DNA of 64,000 nucleotides, from NCBI RefSeq assembly GCF_003265705.1, contig NW_020312968.1, forward strand, positions 8,395,845 to 8,459,844, given 5' to 3'. Within the stretch, counting starts at the first letter, position 1, and each line of letters opens with the position of its first letter. The notes under the pieces are model-generated. The model ran no database searches, was not told the origin of the DNA, and worked only from the letters and a program-made list of their open reading frames with translations. Positions 1-16,215 of this stretch are shown here, piece after piece. The DNA is from Callorhinus ursinus. Taxonomy: Eukaryota; Chordata; Mammalia; Carnivora; Otariidae. The position numbers and the translations under genes were made by a program.

Positions 1-745
1 AGTGCACCAGTAGCTTTAATCATGAACTAGATGAGTGGTTGATTATTAGACAGCTAGCGTGGAGGTCCCAGTCACTCACTTTCCCTGGCTCTCCCTGTCC
101 TTCCCTGTAAAGCAGAAGAATTGAACTTGATGATTTCTAGGTCCCATGATTGCTAAGATACCTCTAAGTTCCTTTCCATTAAGATTGACTACTTCGTAGC
201 CAATACGAAAGTTTTATCAAAAATCACAGTCAGGTCAAACATGGTCCCTGCCCTCAAAGATCCTGTGACGTGGGCAGATAGAACTGACAAGTACAAGAAA
301 CAACCAGGGGGAAAAAAAAAAATCCAGCTGGGTTAGGTAAAGAGTTATGCTGCATCGATATGAGCTTGGATTCTCAGGAAAAGTCAGTAAAAGCCTTTGA
401 TAGATGAGAATGATTTTGTAGACAAGAAAGGGAGGAACTGGGTAGTCTACGACTTAGGGAACAGCATTAGCCAAATACGGAGAGAAGTGGGGTAACACCT
501 CTAGGTGGGGTCAAGCCAAAGCAGGGAGGACCAGGACCGGCAGAATGAGAGTTTACATATAATGTAACACTTTGAACTGAGAAATAGTGGGATCAAAAAG
601 GAACGGGAGAAAGAACTCTGTCTGTTGGTGTCTTGGTGAGGGTATGGGGTTGAGAAGCCTTTTGGAGGCTGATGGGTCATTAGAACTTTGAGACGGCTTA
701 TAGGTGAAAGAAAAGGAGAAGAAGAGAGGGGCATTTTTACTTTGA

Positions 746-930
746 GGTCAAGAGCAAGGACTCTGGAGTCAGCAAACCTGGGCTATGGACCCTGTCATTA
801 CCACTAACTATCAGTTGAACTTGAGAACCTGATGTATCCTTTCTGTTCCCCAGCAGTGAAATGTGGGTGACACCAACCTCCTCATTACTGGGAGGAGTCA
901 TGATAATGTATGTGCTGGGGCACAGGAAAT
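746..930 (+). repeat. MIR-like ancient SINE
   Basis: Contains 'aaggactctggagtcagc' followed by 'aacctgggc' and, further on, the CAGTGAAATGTGGGTGA region. These correspond in order to the MIR consensus (actctggagtcag, cctgggt, aaaatgggg). It is heavily diverged. A second MIR-core fragment with 'aatgtgacctt' and 'tttccccatctgtaagac' follows at about 1024-1100. Confidence 0.6.
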
Positions 931-2519
931 ACAAAAAGGTCTTGGTATGGGGCTTGGGGGCGGGGGGGCGGTTCTCAATAGAATTAAGAAATTGACAGCA
1001 GAGAGAAATATGTGAAGAGGGCCCACCAGCAATGTGACCTTACACAGACTGGACAGCAAGTGCCTTCGTTTCCCCATCTGTAAGACAGAGCTGGGGACAA
1101 GGTGATCCAAGGTCATTCATTCCCTACTAGAGCACTCAGAGTAACAAGAGTTCTGTGATCACAAGCAGGCTTTTCTTAACTAGGAAAAAGATTAGGCTGC
1201 TTCAAAAGGAATTTTAACACATTCAGTAGATTCTTTTTTTTTTTTTTTTGTCACTTTCCTAGGGTTCTTTTTTTTCTTTTTTGAAGGTATAAGAGGGTAA
1301 AGGAGAGAACGGTAACTTAAAAAGCAATTTTTTTTTTTTTAACCATCTCCCACACTAAGCATTGGAAGCCTTGGGAGTCCCAGCCCTAATTTATCTCACT
1401 AAATATCCCTTTCTGAAATTAGTCAAAATGACATAAATTCAGCGGGGCAGCCAAATTTTAACTACAGTGCACAGGCACAGAAAACATTTTATTCTTTCAT
1501 CTTATAGCATCTATTATCTAGATGTTTTTCTTAGAGTCGCTCAATGAGTTAATAAATATAACAATAGAGAGAGATAATAACATAGCCTTTATTTAAGAAA
1601 CATTGTGCTTGCTTCTACCACTACAGTGCCCACTTTTCAGCCCCAAGGCTCCTTGCGTGGCACAAAAATGCACATTGTTATTGAAAATTTCTGTGGATAC
1701 ATATTGGAAAGTTCTTGCCCTCTGCATGAAAGTTTGTGCACAAAATATGCCACTTTTCATCTTATGAGCTCTAGTTAAATTCTGTTGGTATAATGCACTT
1801 AGCTAAAATTGCCAACCCTTACCCTTTCCATTCTGAAATTGATTGTTGCTCCATAGATTAAATTAACACAGAACCAGCTTATTAGATTCCAACACCTCTT
1901 TGAATTTCTAGTATACATATATATAGGAAACTTTAGCTCTTTGGTATTTCTTGATGATGCAGTTTATGTTGTCAAGCTGCTTTCATTTTTTCTTCTACTT
2001 TGCCTCTCATTTCAGCTAAGTATATTTAAAAAGCATTTTAACAAAAGAATTGACATAATTTCTGAGGTTTTTGCAACAATGGGGACTCCTAGATCCAAAA
2101 ATATTCCAATAAATTGTCACCTCCTGCATAACCTTATTTGTTTATACATCCAAAAGCATATGTTGGTGTGGTTACATGCCATTCTGTTCTTTCTGTGGTT
2201 ATGCTACCTCAACATTAATACTTAACAAATTCCAGAGTTAATCAGTACCTTTCTCTTCTCTCCCACGCAACATACAGACTTTAGAATGCTTTCATCCTGA
2301 TAACTTCCACCCAGTTAAATGCTGTATTGTCCAGTGCTTTAGTTCTATACCTTCCCACCATAAATTAGATATTATCATCATTTATATTCTACACCCAGTG
2401 CTTTTTTAGATTTACCGTGTATTTGCTAATATCTTTGTTAGTGATTCTTGTATCCCAGATCATCCATTTGGGATCATGTAATTTCTCCCTGCTATATATA
2501 TATATATATATATTTTTTA

Positions 2520-4200
2520 AAATTTCTTTCAGGGAAGTCTGCTAGAGATAAATTTTCAGTTTGGGTAGTCTGAAAATGTCTATAATTTGCTCTCATTTTT
2601 GGAAGATATTTTCTCTGAATATAGAATTTTACACTGACAGATAATTCCTCTTGGCACATTGAATACATCGGCTTGTGGCATCCATTTTTGCTGTTGAGGA
2701 ATAGACCTTCTGTCTTAAATGACTGTTTCTTTGTAGGTGATTTGTCTTATTTTCTAGCAGCTTTTGAAGGTTTTTTTATTTCCCTCCCTTTGGTGTTCTC
2801 TGTGAGGTGTCTCTGAGTGGTGTTTGTTTTTATTTATCCTGCTTGGGATTCATTGACATTCCTGGATCTGAGAATCTGTATCTTTCAACATTTCTAAGAA
2901 ATTCCCAGCCAGCATCTGTTCGAGTATTGCTTCTTGCCCATTATCTCTTTTACTTCCATCTAGAATTCAGATCATCTTCTCCAAGGTTTTCGACTTTGCT
3001 TCCGTTTTTAATTCCTTTGTCTTTCGAGGCTGCGTGTGGTCGATTTCTCTGGATCTATTCATTAGCGTGTCTAATCTGTAGCTTAATTTTTCTATTGTAT
3101 TTTTCTTTAAATTATTACTTTTTTATTTCTTGAAGTTGCTTTTGATTCTTTTTCAAAAGTATTGGTCATACCACCTCACACCAGTCAGAATGACTAAAAT
3201 TAACAAGTCAGAAAACGACAGATGTTGGCAAGGATGCAGAGAAAGGGGAACCCTCCTACACTGTTGGTGGGAATGTGAACTGGTGCAGCCACTCTGGAAA
3301 ACAGTTATGGAGGTTCCTCAAAAAGTTGAAAATAGAGCTACCCTATGACCCAGGAATTGCACTACTGGGTATTTACCCCAAAGATACAAAAGTAGTGATC
3401 TGAAGGGGCATGGGCACCCCAATGTTTATAGCAGCAATGTCCACAATAGCCAAACTATGGAAAGAGCCTACATGTCCATCAACAGATAAATGGATAAAGA
3501 AGATGTGGTATATATATACAATGGAATATTATGCAGCCATCAAAAAATGAGATCTTGCCGTTTGCAATGGCATGGATAGAACTAGAGGGTATTATGCTAA
3601 GCGAAATAAGTGAATCAGAGAAAGACAATTATATGATCTCACTGATATGAGGAATTTGACAAACAAGACAGAGGATCATAAGGGAAGGGAGGGAAAAACG
3701 AAACCAGATGAAACCAGAGAGGGCGACAAACCATAAGAGACTCTTAATCTCAGGAAACAAACTGAGGGTTGCTGGAGTGGAGGGGGGTGGGAGGGATGGG
3801 GTGGCTGGGTGATGGACATTGGGGAGGGTATGTGCTATGGTGAGTGCTGTGAATTGTGTAAGACTGATGAATCACAGATCTGTACGCCTGAAACAAATAA
3901 TACATTATATGTTAATAATAATTTTAAAAAGTATTGGTCATTCCCCATAGCCTATTATTCCTTACTGATACATTCAATAATCTCATTTGTGTTTTTAACA
4001 TATTAAATATAACTATTTTATATTCTCTGAATATTTCAATATCTTTGAGGATCTTATTCTGCTACCTGTTATTTCTTTTGGTTCTCATTCATACTGCTGG
4101 ATTTCCTTATGTAAGACGTGATTTTATTTTTTTTCTATGAAATGTTTATTTTCCCATGGAAACTATCTGAGCTCCAGAGTGAGGGCTCATTCCTCCACAG
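2520..4200 (-). repeat. Old L1-like repeat, probably antisense, interrupted
   Basis: The text 'ggaagatattttctctgaat', 'gggattcattgacattcctg', 'tgttcgagtattgcttct' and, after the younger L1, 'attctgctacctgttatttc' follow in order a diverged mammalian repeat that I associate with the 5' region of L1M elements in antisense. A younger L1 split it at 3155-3169. Boundaries and subfamily are uncertain. Confidence 0.5.
3170..3926 (+). mobile_element. L1 (LINE-1), 5'-truncated, sense
   Basis: A 757-bp L1 3' end. It covers the end of ORF2 (CACTGTTGGTGGGAATGTGA, ATGGATAGAACTAGAGGG, GGAATATTATGCAGCCATC), then a G-rich 3' UTR (GGGTTGCTGGAGTGGAGGG). A 15-bp target-site duplication, AAAAGTATTGGTCAT, is exact at 3155-3169 and 3927-3941. 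ORF2 is only a C-terminal remnant with stops, so the copy is dead. It inserted into an older repeat. Confidence 0.93.
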
Positions 4201-5379
4201 AGGATTTGCATTTGCTTATGCTGATTATCTGAAGCCATTACCCAGCCAGAACCATTTTAAATCAAAGACTCTGGTGTTTTTCAAGCCACACTGATAGTGT
4301 GAATGTGGATCAAAGTCTTTGTGAGGGCCCCCTGGTTTATAAATAATCAGAGGGGAGTTTTTTTCCCCATCCACTCAGAACCAAGGTAGAAGCAGGCAGA
4401 CTTCCTTGCTCTCTTCTTCTGTACATCAGACTTTTGCTCCCTTTTTTCTTCCTTACACTTGAGAATGGAGCCCTTTGAAGTATCCCAGCTTACATGGGGT
4501 TCCTGCATTAAACTTGTCCGCACTGCATAAAGCCAGTAAAGCAGATGCCCACGTCTGCCAGGGTTTAGGAGAAACCCTCAAGTCCAAAGCCTGCTTTGGT
4601 CCTTCCTTGTCTCCTGAGGTTCCAGCTTCTACTTTGTTTGGGAAACTGAATACTGGCTCTTTTCACGCCCGCTCAGCAATGCATTTCAAAAGGCTTTCAA
4701 ATGTATTTGCCCAGTAATTTGTTTCCAGATAAAGATGGAAGTCTTTATATAATTAAACTGAGACCTAAATGAGTATGTATGTGATTATATACATGTTTAT
4801 CATTGTATGTATTTGTGGCATTTCATTTATATATACTTAGTATACTTATTTCCAGGTGCATCTGCTAATACCTTGAAATCTGATATACACTTTAATTTTT
4901 TTCGATTATTCTATAGGAATGATTGGCATGCCTTTTGTCACTTGTCTTCTTTAAGAAATATTTAATATGCAGTTATTATAGATTAAATAAATGTAGTCAG
5001 TTGTTACCTGGTTTTAAAATTCTCATTACACTAGGTAGAACTGCAGAATTTTTCAAAACTGCTCAAAGTATCAGGGTCACAGAAACAGTGATATTCAGGC
5101 CCAGTTGATATAACTGGGAAAAGCTGGCTTGCACTGCATTTTAGAAAATCAAACCATTTTAAAGTTTGTAATAAATCACAATTTCAATAAAACCTTTAAA
5201 AATGGGAATCCCTTCATCCAATGAAGACTCTCTTGGTAAAGAAAATGATTTGCCTTTTTTCAAAAATCAGATTTCATATGAGAGGTTTTCTTCAAGTACT
5301 GCACACATCGTTCCAATCAGTAAAGATAAGGCCCCCACCCCCACCCCTAGCAGCCCTGCCCTGTCTTCCTAACTGGTGA

Positions 5380-8979
<3,600 letters not shown>

Positions 8980-9424
8980 TGACTTCTCCTAAAGGTGCTA
9001 TCAAAAGAGTAAAATAAAATTAGAATTCAAAATATACATATTATAGTACTCTTTTGGTCCCCACCTCCCAAAATGAAATTCATGTGAGGAATAGTTTATT
9101 CGAAGACCATGTATTTTCCAAAATCTACCTATATAAACTCCATCAATTCTTATGACCAGAAAAAATCCTAAGTAAGACTTACTAACTACCCTCTTGGTTT
9201 GAATCAAGCAGTGGCCTTCCCTCACCCATCAAATCTTACAAGTGCTGTTGGCACGGTTCGGTTGAGATTAATTAACACCAGGTAACAAATTCAACAAGGT
9301 GCCGACCTCTCTTTCCTTCTCTCAGGTCCAGAGCCACACACTGACTGGATCAGTCAATTTTTGCCAGAGAGAACTTATTTTATTTTTTCTGAGTCATCAG
9401 CTTCCTTCTGTTTCTTCTAGAGTC

Positions 9425-9456
9425 TTGTTTTTGTTTTGTTTTGTTTTGTTTTGTTT
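9425..9456 (+). repeat. (TTTTG)n simple repeat
   Basis: Runs of TTTTG, about five units, within intron 6. Confidence 0.9.
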
Positions 9457-10407
9457 ACCACAAACAGGTTATCCCCAGCCTCCTTTAGAGGGTTTTCTCT
9501 CCTACTAACCACCAGACTTTTTCCCCTATATAACACTTCTCAAAATTCCAATTGATAGGAATTGTAGTTAAACTATATATAATTGCCATACTTTATTCAC
9601 TGCTTTTTTCCCCTGGTAATTTTAATAATTAATTATTGATCATTGCACCTCTACGTAAGGTCAATATACTCTTCCCTTCCCAACCAAGGCCTGCCGTAGG
9701 GTATAACAAATGTGCTCAGTAGTTTTTCCAAGTTCCATGAGGTCGCTCTGAGCCAAAAACTCAAAGAGCTTGAGAATTAACTGGTCTTAAATTGCTTCTT
9801 CTATTGTGCAGCAATACAGTGAAACCATCTTATTTCAATACAACACAGCCTCTGCAATTTTTAATACAATGCAAAAATACTTTGAATAAAAAAAATCAAA
9901 CATCATGAAATGCAAGAAAACACTCTTTAAATCCTTCAGGACCTTTAAGTGGATAAGAAGTGTCCTTATCAGTACTACACAATGACCTGTAGAAACACTA
10001 ATTTATCTAGAAAACATGGAGTAAGAAATTAAGAGAAATCAAGAAAAGAGATATTAATTTTATCAGTGTAATAGTCTCTTAACTAAAATTTACTGGCTGT
10101 TTTGTATCACTGATTTACATCATTGATTATCTCAAGCAGCAATTTCTAAAGTGATACATAGGCAGAACCGACTGGAAAAACAAGCATTGCTAATTTTTTT
10201 AGAGTATCTGGAGCTAGTCTTTGATGAAATATACTTGGGTTAATGCTTGCCTCAGATTCCAAGCTGGCTTTGAAGTTGATGGTGAACTACAAGTGCATTT
10301 TATTAATAAACGACTCAATTATTTAAAAATGTGATGATTCAGAAGTCATTTTAAAATGTTCATTGCTTCAGGATCTCTATTGTAAACCTAAGTTACATTT
10401 ATTCGGG

Positions 10408-10603
10408 TTTTTTTTTAAGGATTTTATTTATTTATTTGAGAGAGCGAGAATGAGATCAAGAGAGCACGAGAGGGGGGAAGGTCAGAGGGAGAAGCAGACT
10501 CCCCGCTGAGCGGGGAGCCCGATGTGGGACTCGATCCCAGGACTCCAGGATCATGACCTGAGCTGAAGGCAGTCACTTAACCAACTGAGCCACCCAGGTG
10601 CCC
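10408..10603 (-). mobile_element. CAN-SINE, antisense
   Basis: Poly-T, then TTATTTATTTGAGAGAG, a GA-rich middle, GGACTCGATCCCAGGACTCC and the reversed head CTGAGCCACCCAGGTGCCC. This is the reverse complement of the carnivore tRNA-Lys SINE. Flanks share a short imperfect duplication (TATTCGG / TATTCAG). Confidence 0.94.
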
Positions 10604-11282
10604 TATTCAGTTTTTTTTGGTAGGGGGAAAAGCCATTTTGGAACTTTCTTATTCAGATGAACTATGAATAAATGGAAGCTGATGATTTCTTTATTCAAGA
10701 TAGAGTAACCAAATGATTACCTCAATTGCCTAAACATTTGCAGAGAAGGCTGACCTACTGCCTTTTTGTGTCATTTTGTGTGCCTTGTAAATTCTATGTG
10801 AGTGCAGAAAGACAGTACCTTATGTTACGTTTACTTGCCTTGCTGAGCTGGAAGGATAACCCCTGATTCATCTTCCTCCAGTCTGAGCTCCTTTCCTCTG
10901 ATTTCACCTCCTCTTGCACTTCTCCATTTTACTCTTATTTTCTTTCTACCCATATTTGTTGCCAGTTTTACATCAATAGGAACTTACATAGGCCTATGCC
11001 AGTGGGGCTTAGTCGCATTGTCTGACTTCCCAATAAAAAAACTAGTCTCGATCCCCACGCAGAGGGCAAAAGGAGGCACTCGTGTTCAGTAAAATGTGCA
11101 CATTCATTCTCCCTGCTCAAAAGGGGGCTAATAGAGGCAAACCGTGGCTCACACAGATCCAAGTGAACCTGCAGAGAGACCATCGAGAAAAGGATTGACA
11201 TTGACAGATTGTAAAGAGCACAGGAAAAACGGTTGTATTTTACTTTCTTAATAAATCTTTGACCGAAATCTATTGAATTTCA

Positions 11283-11478
11283 TTTTTTTAAAGATTTTAT
11301 TTATTTATTTGAGAGAGAGAGAATGAGAGAGATAGAGAGCACGAGAGGGAAGAGGGCCAGAGGGAGAAGCAGGCTCCCCGCCGAGCGGGGAGCCCGATGC
11401 GGGACTCGATCCCGGGACTCCAGGATCGTGACCTGAGCCGAAGGCAGTCGCCCAACCAACTGAGCCACCCAGGCGCCC
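11283..11478 (-). mobile_element. CAN-SINE, antisense
   Basis: Reverse complement of the tRNA-Lys SINE ending CTGAGCCACCCAGGCGCCC. It is flanked by an exact 16-bp target-site duplication, AATCTATTGAATTTCA, at 11,267-11,282 and 11,479-11,494. The perfect duplication suggests a fairly recent insertion. Confidence 0.97.
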
Positions 11479-11875
11479 AATCTATTGAATTTCAACCACT
11501 CTAGTACAACCCACTCCTCATCCTCGCCCCATCAAATTGGGGAGTTTGGAACATGCATAGGGTTTCTCAGGCTCTTGTATAGCAACAGAATTTGTTTTTC
11601 ACGTTGTAAATTACTTGGACCAAAGTGCTGTTTCTGGTGTAACAGGATATATGACATAGTTTGAGGGAAATCGGTATATGTGTTTACTATTCTAATGTTA
11701 CAATTAAAAAGGAATATGGTGCTAAATTGTCACAAAAAGAAGTATTTGAACACAATATTAGTGGTCACATTTGAAAGTTCCCCTAAAAATCATTGAAGTA
11801 GAAGTGTTATCTGATAAACTTCTTAAGTAGTTATAAGAACTTTCATAGCCTAATTTAGCACCTTCTGTCCTTTTC

Positions 11876-11938
11876 CTTCCATTTTATATAACCAAACTTC
11901 CATTTTATATAACCAAACTTCCATTTCATATAATCAAA
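11876..11938 (+). repeat. Tandem repeat, 3 x 21 bp
   Basis: Three head-to-tail copies of the unit CTTCCATTTTATATAACCAA+A. The first two are identical; the third differs at two bases. It lies in an otherwise unremarkable part of intron 6. Confidence 0.93.
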
Positions 11939-12990
11939 CTTACATGTAATAAACATCAAGAAAATAAACCTTAAAGCATCAGACATGAGGTATCCGAGGA
12001 GAAAAACTGACGTACTATTAAAAATTTTTACCACTTCAGAGTTCTATCAAGATGCATTCATTTAAAAAAAAAAAAAAAAGAATTGTATTTTTGGTCTGGT
12101 CTATGTCTGTATTCCAGAATAAGGTTGAAGTGGCACAAACTAAATGTCAAGGGAAATCTAAGAAACCTCCTTGAAATAAAAATATAAGGATAAAAGAAAG
12201 GCTTCATTTCTTAAGCCTAATATTTTATTACAGTAGATTTTTTTCGAAACTGATAGAATATAAAGATCCTCTTATTTCTGTGGGAATGACTCTCAGATGA
12301 GCACTTTTAGAAGCTGAACATTCAAGTAGTTCTATAGTTATTTTATTGGTAGAAGTGGTAGACGCAGCAGTTACTATTCATCCTATCATTGATTGTCTCT
12401 TCGGAATGGCACTATAAAGGCAAAGACTAGTCCTACACATAAAAAAGAAAAATTAACTTTCCCTTGGGTCTGCTTCTAGATATCCTGAAGCACCTACCTC
12501 CCTTCAGCTCTTATCTCTTAGCTAGACTTTAGGTGAGACTTTAAAGATATAGGGCATGTATCTTTGGCTTCTCAGAGTTCACCTTAGAGCCTCACATGTA
12601 GCAGGTACTCAGGAAATATCGAGGAAGACAGATTGGGCATGATGAGATTCAGGCTACGAGGAAAATTAATGTTACAGGGAAAAAAATGCAATGATACATC
12701 TTACCTAGTTCACAACTTTACCACAATTTCATCTCCACACATGCCCCCAAACTTGATCATACTTTAGTAACTATAATTAAGGCATTTTTTAATCAACCAT
12801 CTAAATACAAAACTATTTTCTTATGTAGCAACTCAAGGTGGGAGGTGGATGGTGAAGCTTCTACATGTTGGATATGGGCACAAAGAAGAACGAAATGAGA
12901 ACAGGCTTTTCTGTAACCCCTTTGAGAGACGCTTGATCCACCCAACTGGGTAATGAACTAGCCTTGGTTCTTTAAATTTAAATATCTTCT

Positions 12991-13194
12991 GGGCACCTGG
13001 GTGGCTCAGTCGGTTAAGCGACTGCCTTTGGCTCAGGTCATGATCCTGGAGTCCCGGGATCGAGTCCCGCATCGGGCTCCCTGCTCGGCGGGGAGTCTGC
13101 TTCTCCCTCTGACCCTCTTCCCTCTCGTGCTCTCTATCTCTCATTCTCTCTCTCTCAAATAAAAAAAAAAAAAATCTTAAAAATAAAATAAAAT
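12991..13194 (+). mobile_element. CAN-SINE, sense
   Basis: Head GGGCACCTGGGTGGCTCAGT, body with GGGATCGAGTCCCGCATCGG, CT-rich tract, then A-rich tail. An exact 17-bp target-site duplication, AAATTTAAATATCTTCT, lies at 12,974-12,990 and 13,195-13,211. Confidence 0.97.
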
Positions 13195-13429
13195 AAATTT
13201 AAATATCTTCTACTTTATTCAATCAAACCTCCAATTAATAGATCAAAACAGCCAAATTTGGTGAGAAATAATGTTATGAATACTGAGATGGTAATAATTT
13301 TTGCTCTGCCATTAAACGTGAAAATGAATATTGTTCAACTGTCAAGTTTTACTACTCCTCTGTAATTTCTCCATATGATTTCTACCGCCCCGTTCTTTTC
13401 TTACAACCCATAATCTACTCTTCAGCCAA

Positions 13430-13625
13430 ACTGAGGTCAAGGCTCACTTCCACTAAGATGTCTTCCATGACTAACTTCACCCATAATGTCACATCCCTGA
13501 TTATAATTCTCCTACCAACCATCCTCTTCCCCAGTATAGGTAAGAGTTCCTCAAAAATAGAGATTCAGTTGTTTTCTTTGTTTCTTGTCAACCACTAATA
13601 TAATACTTTGCATGAACATGAGGTA
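13430..13625 (+). repeat. L2 LINE fragment (3' part)
   Basis: 'ctgaggtcaaggctcacttc', 'gatgtcttccatgactaa' and 'tgcatgaacatgag' follow the 3' region of mammalian L2 in order. It is strongly diverged. Confidence 0.55.
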
Positions 13626-14799
13626 CTGACCTGTGACCTAAAACTCTGTAGGAGTTGGTTCCTTCATCTCTAAGTGAACTATAAAAACCCATGCTCTATC
13701 TTTATATAACCTGTATGAGCATAATCATAATAAGAGTAATTATAATTAATGAGCTCCTATTTGAGGAAGCTCTCTGAGATTGTATATATTAGCCTTATGA
13801 GGTATTATTATGTGAGGAAACTAAATAAGGGCTAAAACCAAGATCCACTATCTTCAAGTCTCATACGCTTAACTAGTAGGATGCCAAGTAATACAGAAGA
13901 AAATACTTAATGATGTTTTTATTGTTAGTTGAGATACTGGCAAATATCTCATACCTGTAAATTGAACTAAAAAATAGACTATGAGAATGACCAGAACCCT
14001 TTTCTTTGTCCCTAGAGAATCTTGATCTGGATAGATGATGAAAGTATCCCCATTACAAAGTCAGGAAAGAACTTCCATTGAATTACACTTTTTACATGAC
14101 TCATTGTAGCCTTAGATTTCCCTACTTTGGAAAACAGTCTGACCAGAATTGTTTCAGGTAATTGAGCAGTTCCTGAAACCTTTACAATTTGTCATTTCCC
14201 AAATCTAGACTAACAAAACACAGGCCAAATTAAAAACTCAGGCATGATCATAAGAAAAAGCACTTTTCATTTTCACTTGAGGATGAAGATTGTATTTGGG
14301 AAGATTTCCAACACATCATCTTATGTGGTTATTAAATTATCATGACATTCAATGATATCTTCTGTTTTCCCCTAAACCGTAGATTTATTCTCAGAATTTT
14401 ATAACCTTTAAGAGTTCTTATATTTAATTGGAAAGTATTCTTTTGATGCCATCTTTATATTTCAAGCCAAGAAAAATCAAGTTTAATAACGCACCTGATT
14501 GATAATTCTCATGTAGTTATCAACTCAGTGTATTTGTCACCTATTTCTAAAGCAAGCCAAATATGACTTCATATTGTAAGCTCAGAAAACTTCCCAGTAA
14601 TGGTTCTCGCATGGACTTTATTGGACTTCCATGACTAGGTTATACAAGATGTTTCCAGAGGATGTGAGAGGAGAAGTTCAGAGACAAGGAGACTCACCCA
14701 AGTCTGTTAACAGTCATATAGGGAGCCAACTCTAGCTAACCCTGGACCACATTCCAATCCTGGGCTGCATTAGTCACCTAGGGAATGCAGTTTCAGTGA

Positions 14800-15850
14800 A
14801 GCTAGTGTTGAGTTTGGATTTGGACATGTTGATTTCAAAGTTGCTTTGAGAGATCAATGTGAAGATGTCCAGTAGGACAGTAAGTTTATGAGGTGGAGTC
14901 TCAGGAGCAAGATCTGGCTATATAGTCAGACTCAGGTGACATCTGCCTATAGATGACAATTAAAGCCATTGTGGTGGATGGGCTCGCCAGGGGAGTATGT
15001 GTGGAGTGAGGAAAAGGAGGGCCTACACCTGGATCCTGATGGTATCCAATATTTAATGGTTGAGCAGAGGGAAAACAGACTGCAAAGAAGACCAAAAAAA
15101 AAAAAAAGGCCAAGAGGTAGAAACAAAACCAGAGAGTGTTGTGGAAGCCAAGGCAACAGTGTGCTTCAGAAGGATGGAGTGAAGGGCAATGCCCGGTACA
15201 CCTGAGAGACTGAGGAGGGTGAGGACTTGGAAGTGTTCGTTCTATTTTTTTTTTTTTTTTTTTTAAGATTTTACTTATTTGACAGAGAGAGACACAGCAA
15301 GAGAGGGAACACAAGCACGGGGAGTGGGAGAGGGAGTAGCAAGCTTCCCGCCGAGCAGAGAGCCCGATGTGGGGCTCGATCCCAGGACCCTGGGACCACG
15401 ACCTGAGCCGAAGGCAGACGCTTAACGGACTGAGCCACCCAGGCGCCCCTTGGAAGTGTTCGTTCTGTTTATCAAAACAGATATCATTGGCATCACTAGT
15501 CAAAACGATCTCAGAAGAATGATGAAGGGGCAGGTCACAATTCAATGGGTTGAAGAGGGAGAAGTGAAAAAGTAGAGATGGCCAGGAGAAACCAACCTTT
15601 TAGAAGTTTGGCTGTGACGAGAAGTGAGTAGCTGAAGGGAGCCGTAATTTGAGGAATTTTTCTCTAAGAAGGGAGGGACTTGAGTTTGTTTCTGTGTTGA
15701 TGATAGGGGAGAAAGTAGGGATAGTGAGAACAGAATTGGTGAAATAAGCCCTACAGTGGCCCTGAGGTGATGGGGTCCAGAGCTAAGGGGGAGAGGAACC
15801 ATCTGTATCCTTATAACTGAAGGAGAAGAGGAAAGAGTATGCATTGCAAA
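14800..15850 (+). repeat. Ancient purine-rich dispersed repeat (unnamed), split by a SINE
   Basis: 'tttggacatgttgatttcaa', 'gaagatgtccagtaggacag', 'agaagtttggctgtgacgag' and 'gatggggtccagagctaagg' are phrases I associate with one long, non-coding, high-copy mammalian repeat. I cannot give its family name with confidence. The SINE at 15,244-15,448 interrupts it. Open frames inside it are chance. Confidence 0.5.
15244..15448 (-). mobile_element. CAN-SINE, antisense
   Basis: Poly-T tail, GACAGAGAGAGACACAGC, GGCTCGATCCCAGGACCC and the reversed head CTGAGCCACCCAGGCGCC. An exact 18-bp target-site duplication, CTTGGAAGTGTTCGTTCT, lies at 15,226-15,243 and 15,449-15,466. Confidence 0.97.
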
Positions 15851-15954
15851 GGGTTGGTGGCAGGATATTGAAGTTTCAGCCTGGAGGTTTTATCATTTAT
15901 CACTGAAATAATAATAATAAATAACAGCAACAACAGTAATCAAAATAGCAACAC

Positions 15955-16215
15955 TTTTGTTGAGCTTAATACGTTTCAGCGCACATCATAGATGGTCACT
16001 TAATTCTCATAATGGCATTCAGAAGTTGTTTAGGATCACTGCCATCCTTCCGTGTCTTCAGTTGTTTTTAGTATCACTGCTGTCCTTCCGTGTCTCCGAT
16101 GGTAAAACTAAACACAGAAAGATTAAGTAAGTTGCCCAATGTTACATGACTAATAAGTCACTTAGCTGGGATTTCAGCCTACACCATCCAGCTCCCAAGA
16201 CGACATCCTTACCTA
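15955..16215 (-). repeat. MIR-like SINE, antisense, with internal duplication
   Basis: 'aacacagaaagattaagtaa', 'gttgcccaatgttacatgac' and 'gggatttcagcctacacc' correspond to the reverse complement of MIR. The segment TCACTGCCATCCTTCCGTGT recurs about 39 bp on as TCACTGCTGTCCTTCCGTGT, a local tandem duplication. A second antisense MIR lies at about 16,240-16,425. Confidence 0.6.

Noticed and set aside
12833..13144. Minus-strand open frame of 103 codons
   Set aside because: Its N-terminal half is the complement of the CAN-SINE at 12,991-13,194.
14901..15545. Minus-strand open frame of 214 codons, the longest in the window
   Set aside because: Crosses an ancient repeat and reads through the CAN-SINE at 15,244-15,448, including its poly-T as lysines. 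It is not a gene.
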